A stretch of 64,000 nucleotides of DNA, taken from NCBI GenBank assembly GCA_965230755.1, contig CBDDLT010000007.1, forward strand, positions 1-64,000, read 5' to 3'. This document shows, piece after piece, positions 62,759-64,000 of the stretch. Positions within the stretch are counted from its first letter, which is position 1. Each line of letters starts with the position of its first letter. The position numbers and the translations under genes are program-made. The stretch is from DATFJT01 sp965230755. Its GTDB lineage: Bacteria; Bacteroidota; Bacteroidia; Chitinophagales; Saprospiraceae. The notes beneath the pieces are model-generated. The model saw only the letters and a program-made list of their open reading frames with translations, searched no databases and was not told the origin of the DNA.

Positions 62759-63624
62759 TTTCCACGCTTTTTAAAGAAACGAACAAGTGACTTGACATAG
62801 GATTCTTCTGCATTGATCGTCATATGATCTGTACCCGTTTTGATAAAACTTTCTTCGAAGTATTCCCCGAAATCACGGTCTTGAGCTTCATACTTTTTAT
62901 GCAGACGGCTAGATAAAGTGTTCACCCATTTGCTCTTCTTCGTTTCGGGATCGATCATTTTGATTAATCCGATCTTTGGAAGGGCGTAATCTGATTTGTC
63001 TCTGATTCTAAGACCGACCAGGTCATGCCTTCTGCTGGCGATACTCAATGTCTTCTTGTAGTCCTTAACCCTAAAATCCGATAGTAGAAATACAATAGCC
63101 CGCTTTTTCAAAACACTGCTCAGGTGGGTCAAAGCCAAAGAAATATCCGTTTTTGATCCTGCCGGCTCAATGGCCAACATCTCTCGGATGATCCGCAAAA
63201 TATGACTCTTACCTTTTTTGGGCGGAATATATTTTTCTATTCGATCACTAAAGAAAATAACACCGACTTTATCATTGTTTTGAATAGCGGAAAAAGACAG
63301 TACAGCACCAATCTCTGCCACCATTTGATTCTTAAGTTGAATGTTCGAACCTAGAAAAGAAGATTGACTGACGTCTATAAGTAGCATCATGGTCAACTCC
63401 CTTTCCTCTTCATATACCTTGACGAAAGGTTTACCAAACCGCGCAGATACATTCCAATCAATATCCTTAATATTATCTCCGTAGGCGTAATCTCGAACTT
63501 CACTAAAAGACATTCCTCTGCCCTTGAAAGCGCTGTGGTACTCCCCGGCAAATAATTGCTTAGAAAGCCCTTTAGTCTTAATTTCAATTTTTCTGACCCT
63601 TGAAATCAGTTCTTTGGTATCCAT
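62755..63624 (-). CDS. DUF58 domain protein
   Basis: A 289-residue cytoplasmic protein with the DUF58 signature: GRGMSFSEVRDYAYGDNIKDIDWNVSARFGKPFVKVYEEERELT, of which the YAYGDNIKDIDWN core is diagnostic, and a VWA-like segment MLLIDVSQSSFLGS. DUF58 proteins are adaptors that occur with MoxR ATPases and are thought to bridge them to VWA membrane proteins. It is 9 bp downstream of moxR. Confidence 0.9.
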   Translation of the reverse strand: MDTKELISRVRKIEIKTKGLSKQLFAGEYHSAFKGRGMSFSEVRDYAYGDNIKDIDWNVSARFGKPFVKVYEEERELTMMLLIDVSQSSFLGSNIQLKNQMVAEIGAVLSFSAIQNNDKVGVIFFSDRIEKYIPPKKGKSHILRIIREMLAIEPAGSKTDISLALTHLSSVLKKRAIVFLLSDFRVKDYKKTLSIASRRHDLVGLRIRDKSDYALPKIGLIKMIDPETKKSKWVNTLSSRLHKKYEAQDRDFGEYFEESFIKTGTDHMTINAEESYVKSLVRFFKKRGK

Positions 63625-63633
63625 GAGTAGAGC

Positions 63634-64000
63634 TTAAGGGATTTCTACACCATTAATGATTTGCTCAATGACTTGTTCTGATTGAATATCTTCCGCTTCG
63701 GCTTCATAAGTAACACCAATTCTATGACGGAGCACATCAGGTACAATTTCTCTCACATCTTCCGGAATAACATAGGCTCTTTTCTTGATGAATGCCAGGG
63801 CTTTGGCAGCCATAGCAAGACTGATACTTGCCCTAGGTGATCCTCCGTATTCTATAAGGTACTTTAGATTGTCCAGACCGTATTTCTCAGGAGTTCGGCT
63901 GGCAAAAATAATATCCAAAATATATTGCTCTATTTTTTCATCCATGTATACTTCTCTAACCAGATTCCTAGCGTCAAGAATCTGCTTAGCCTTCACTACA
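63634..64000 (-). CDS. MoxR-family AAA+ ATPase, C-terminal part (continues past the window)
   Basis: The reading frame is open to base 64000 with no start inside the window, so only the last 122 residues are seen. They match the C-terminal lid of MoxR ATPases: ILDARNLVREVYMDEKIEQYI, FASRTPEKYGLDNLKYLIEYGGSPRASISLAMAAKALAF (Arg sensor 2 in SPRAS), RAYVIPEDVREIVPDVLRHRI and TYEAEAEDI. MoxR ATPases are chaperone-like and activate VWA-containing partners. It is the first known gene of the Bat operon here; the Walker motifs lie outside the window. Confidence 0.9.
   Translation of the reverse strand, partial: VVKAKQILDARNLVREVYMDEKIEQYILDIIFASRTPEKYGLDNLKYLIEYGGSPRASISLAMAAKALAFIKKRAYVIPEDVREIVPDVLRHRIGVTYEAEAEDIQSEQVIEQIINGVEIP

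Overview
This 64 kb window comes from a chromosome of a Bacteroidota bacterium, most likely in the gliding, T9SS-rich Saprospiria/Chitinophagia area. The assignment is inferred from content: several type IX secretion (T9SS) C-terminal sorting domains, one 'gliding motility-associated' (type B) C-terminus, Omp28-like proteins, a MoxR/Bat operon, paired DUF1501/DUF1800 genes, and TAnnTTTG-type -7 promoter elements ahead of several genes. I see no rRNA or tRNA gene, no CRISPR array and no transposase.

Layout. 0-2.6 kb: a truncated CHAT-protease gene, a 161-bp terminal-inverted-repeat element, an AlkD-like DNA repair gene broken by a one-base frameshift, and a small barrel-like protein. 2.9-10.3 kb (minus): M28 peptidase, VIT-family transporter, a sigma-54 response regulator that lacks its DNA-binding domain, M20 hydrolase, glycosyltransferase and recR. 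10.4-15.5 kb: housekeeping genes (PDH E2, cold-shock protein, holA, surE, lpxB). 15.6-19.1 kb: a three-gene signalling module (lipoprotein, ECF sigma factor, inner-membrane-anchored barrel-like protein). 19.1-31.0 kb: a TPR/HTH membrane regulator divergent from a cluster of large secreted proteins, including an 1838-residue protein with a 960-bp internal tandem repeat. 31.1-42 kb: DUF4159, sucA, rpsT, a 1113-residue T9SS type B adhesin-like protein, sulfotransferase, GlcNAc-type kinase and an AroD-AroE-AroK fusion. 42.1-46.9 kb: DUF1501/DUF1800 pair and a paaI-paaH pair. 47.1-50.8 kb: a second copy of the lipoprotein-sigma-barrel module. 50.9-56.2 kb: two tandem Omp28-like T9SS proteins and a small T9SS protein. 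56.4-64 kb (minus): MoxR-DUF58-BatA-B-C-D-E operon, running off the right edge.

How the parts fit. Much of the accessory coding capacity is for the cell surface: secreted T9SS cargo, lipoproteins and barrel proteins. Two unlinked modules with the same gene order (lipoprotein, ECF sigma factor, single-TM protein with a barrel-like C-terminus) each lie next to genes for secreted proteins. I regard them as the best candidate here for an under-described system: a trans-envelope sigma-factor switch sensing the outer membrane or cell surface. Other points worth checking are the trifunctional shikimate-pathway fusion, the HTH-less NtrC-type regulator, the frameshifted alkD and the recent mosaic duplication inside the giant surface gene.
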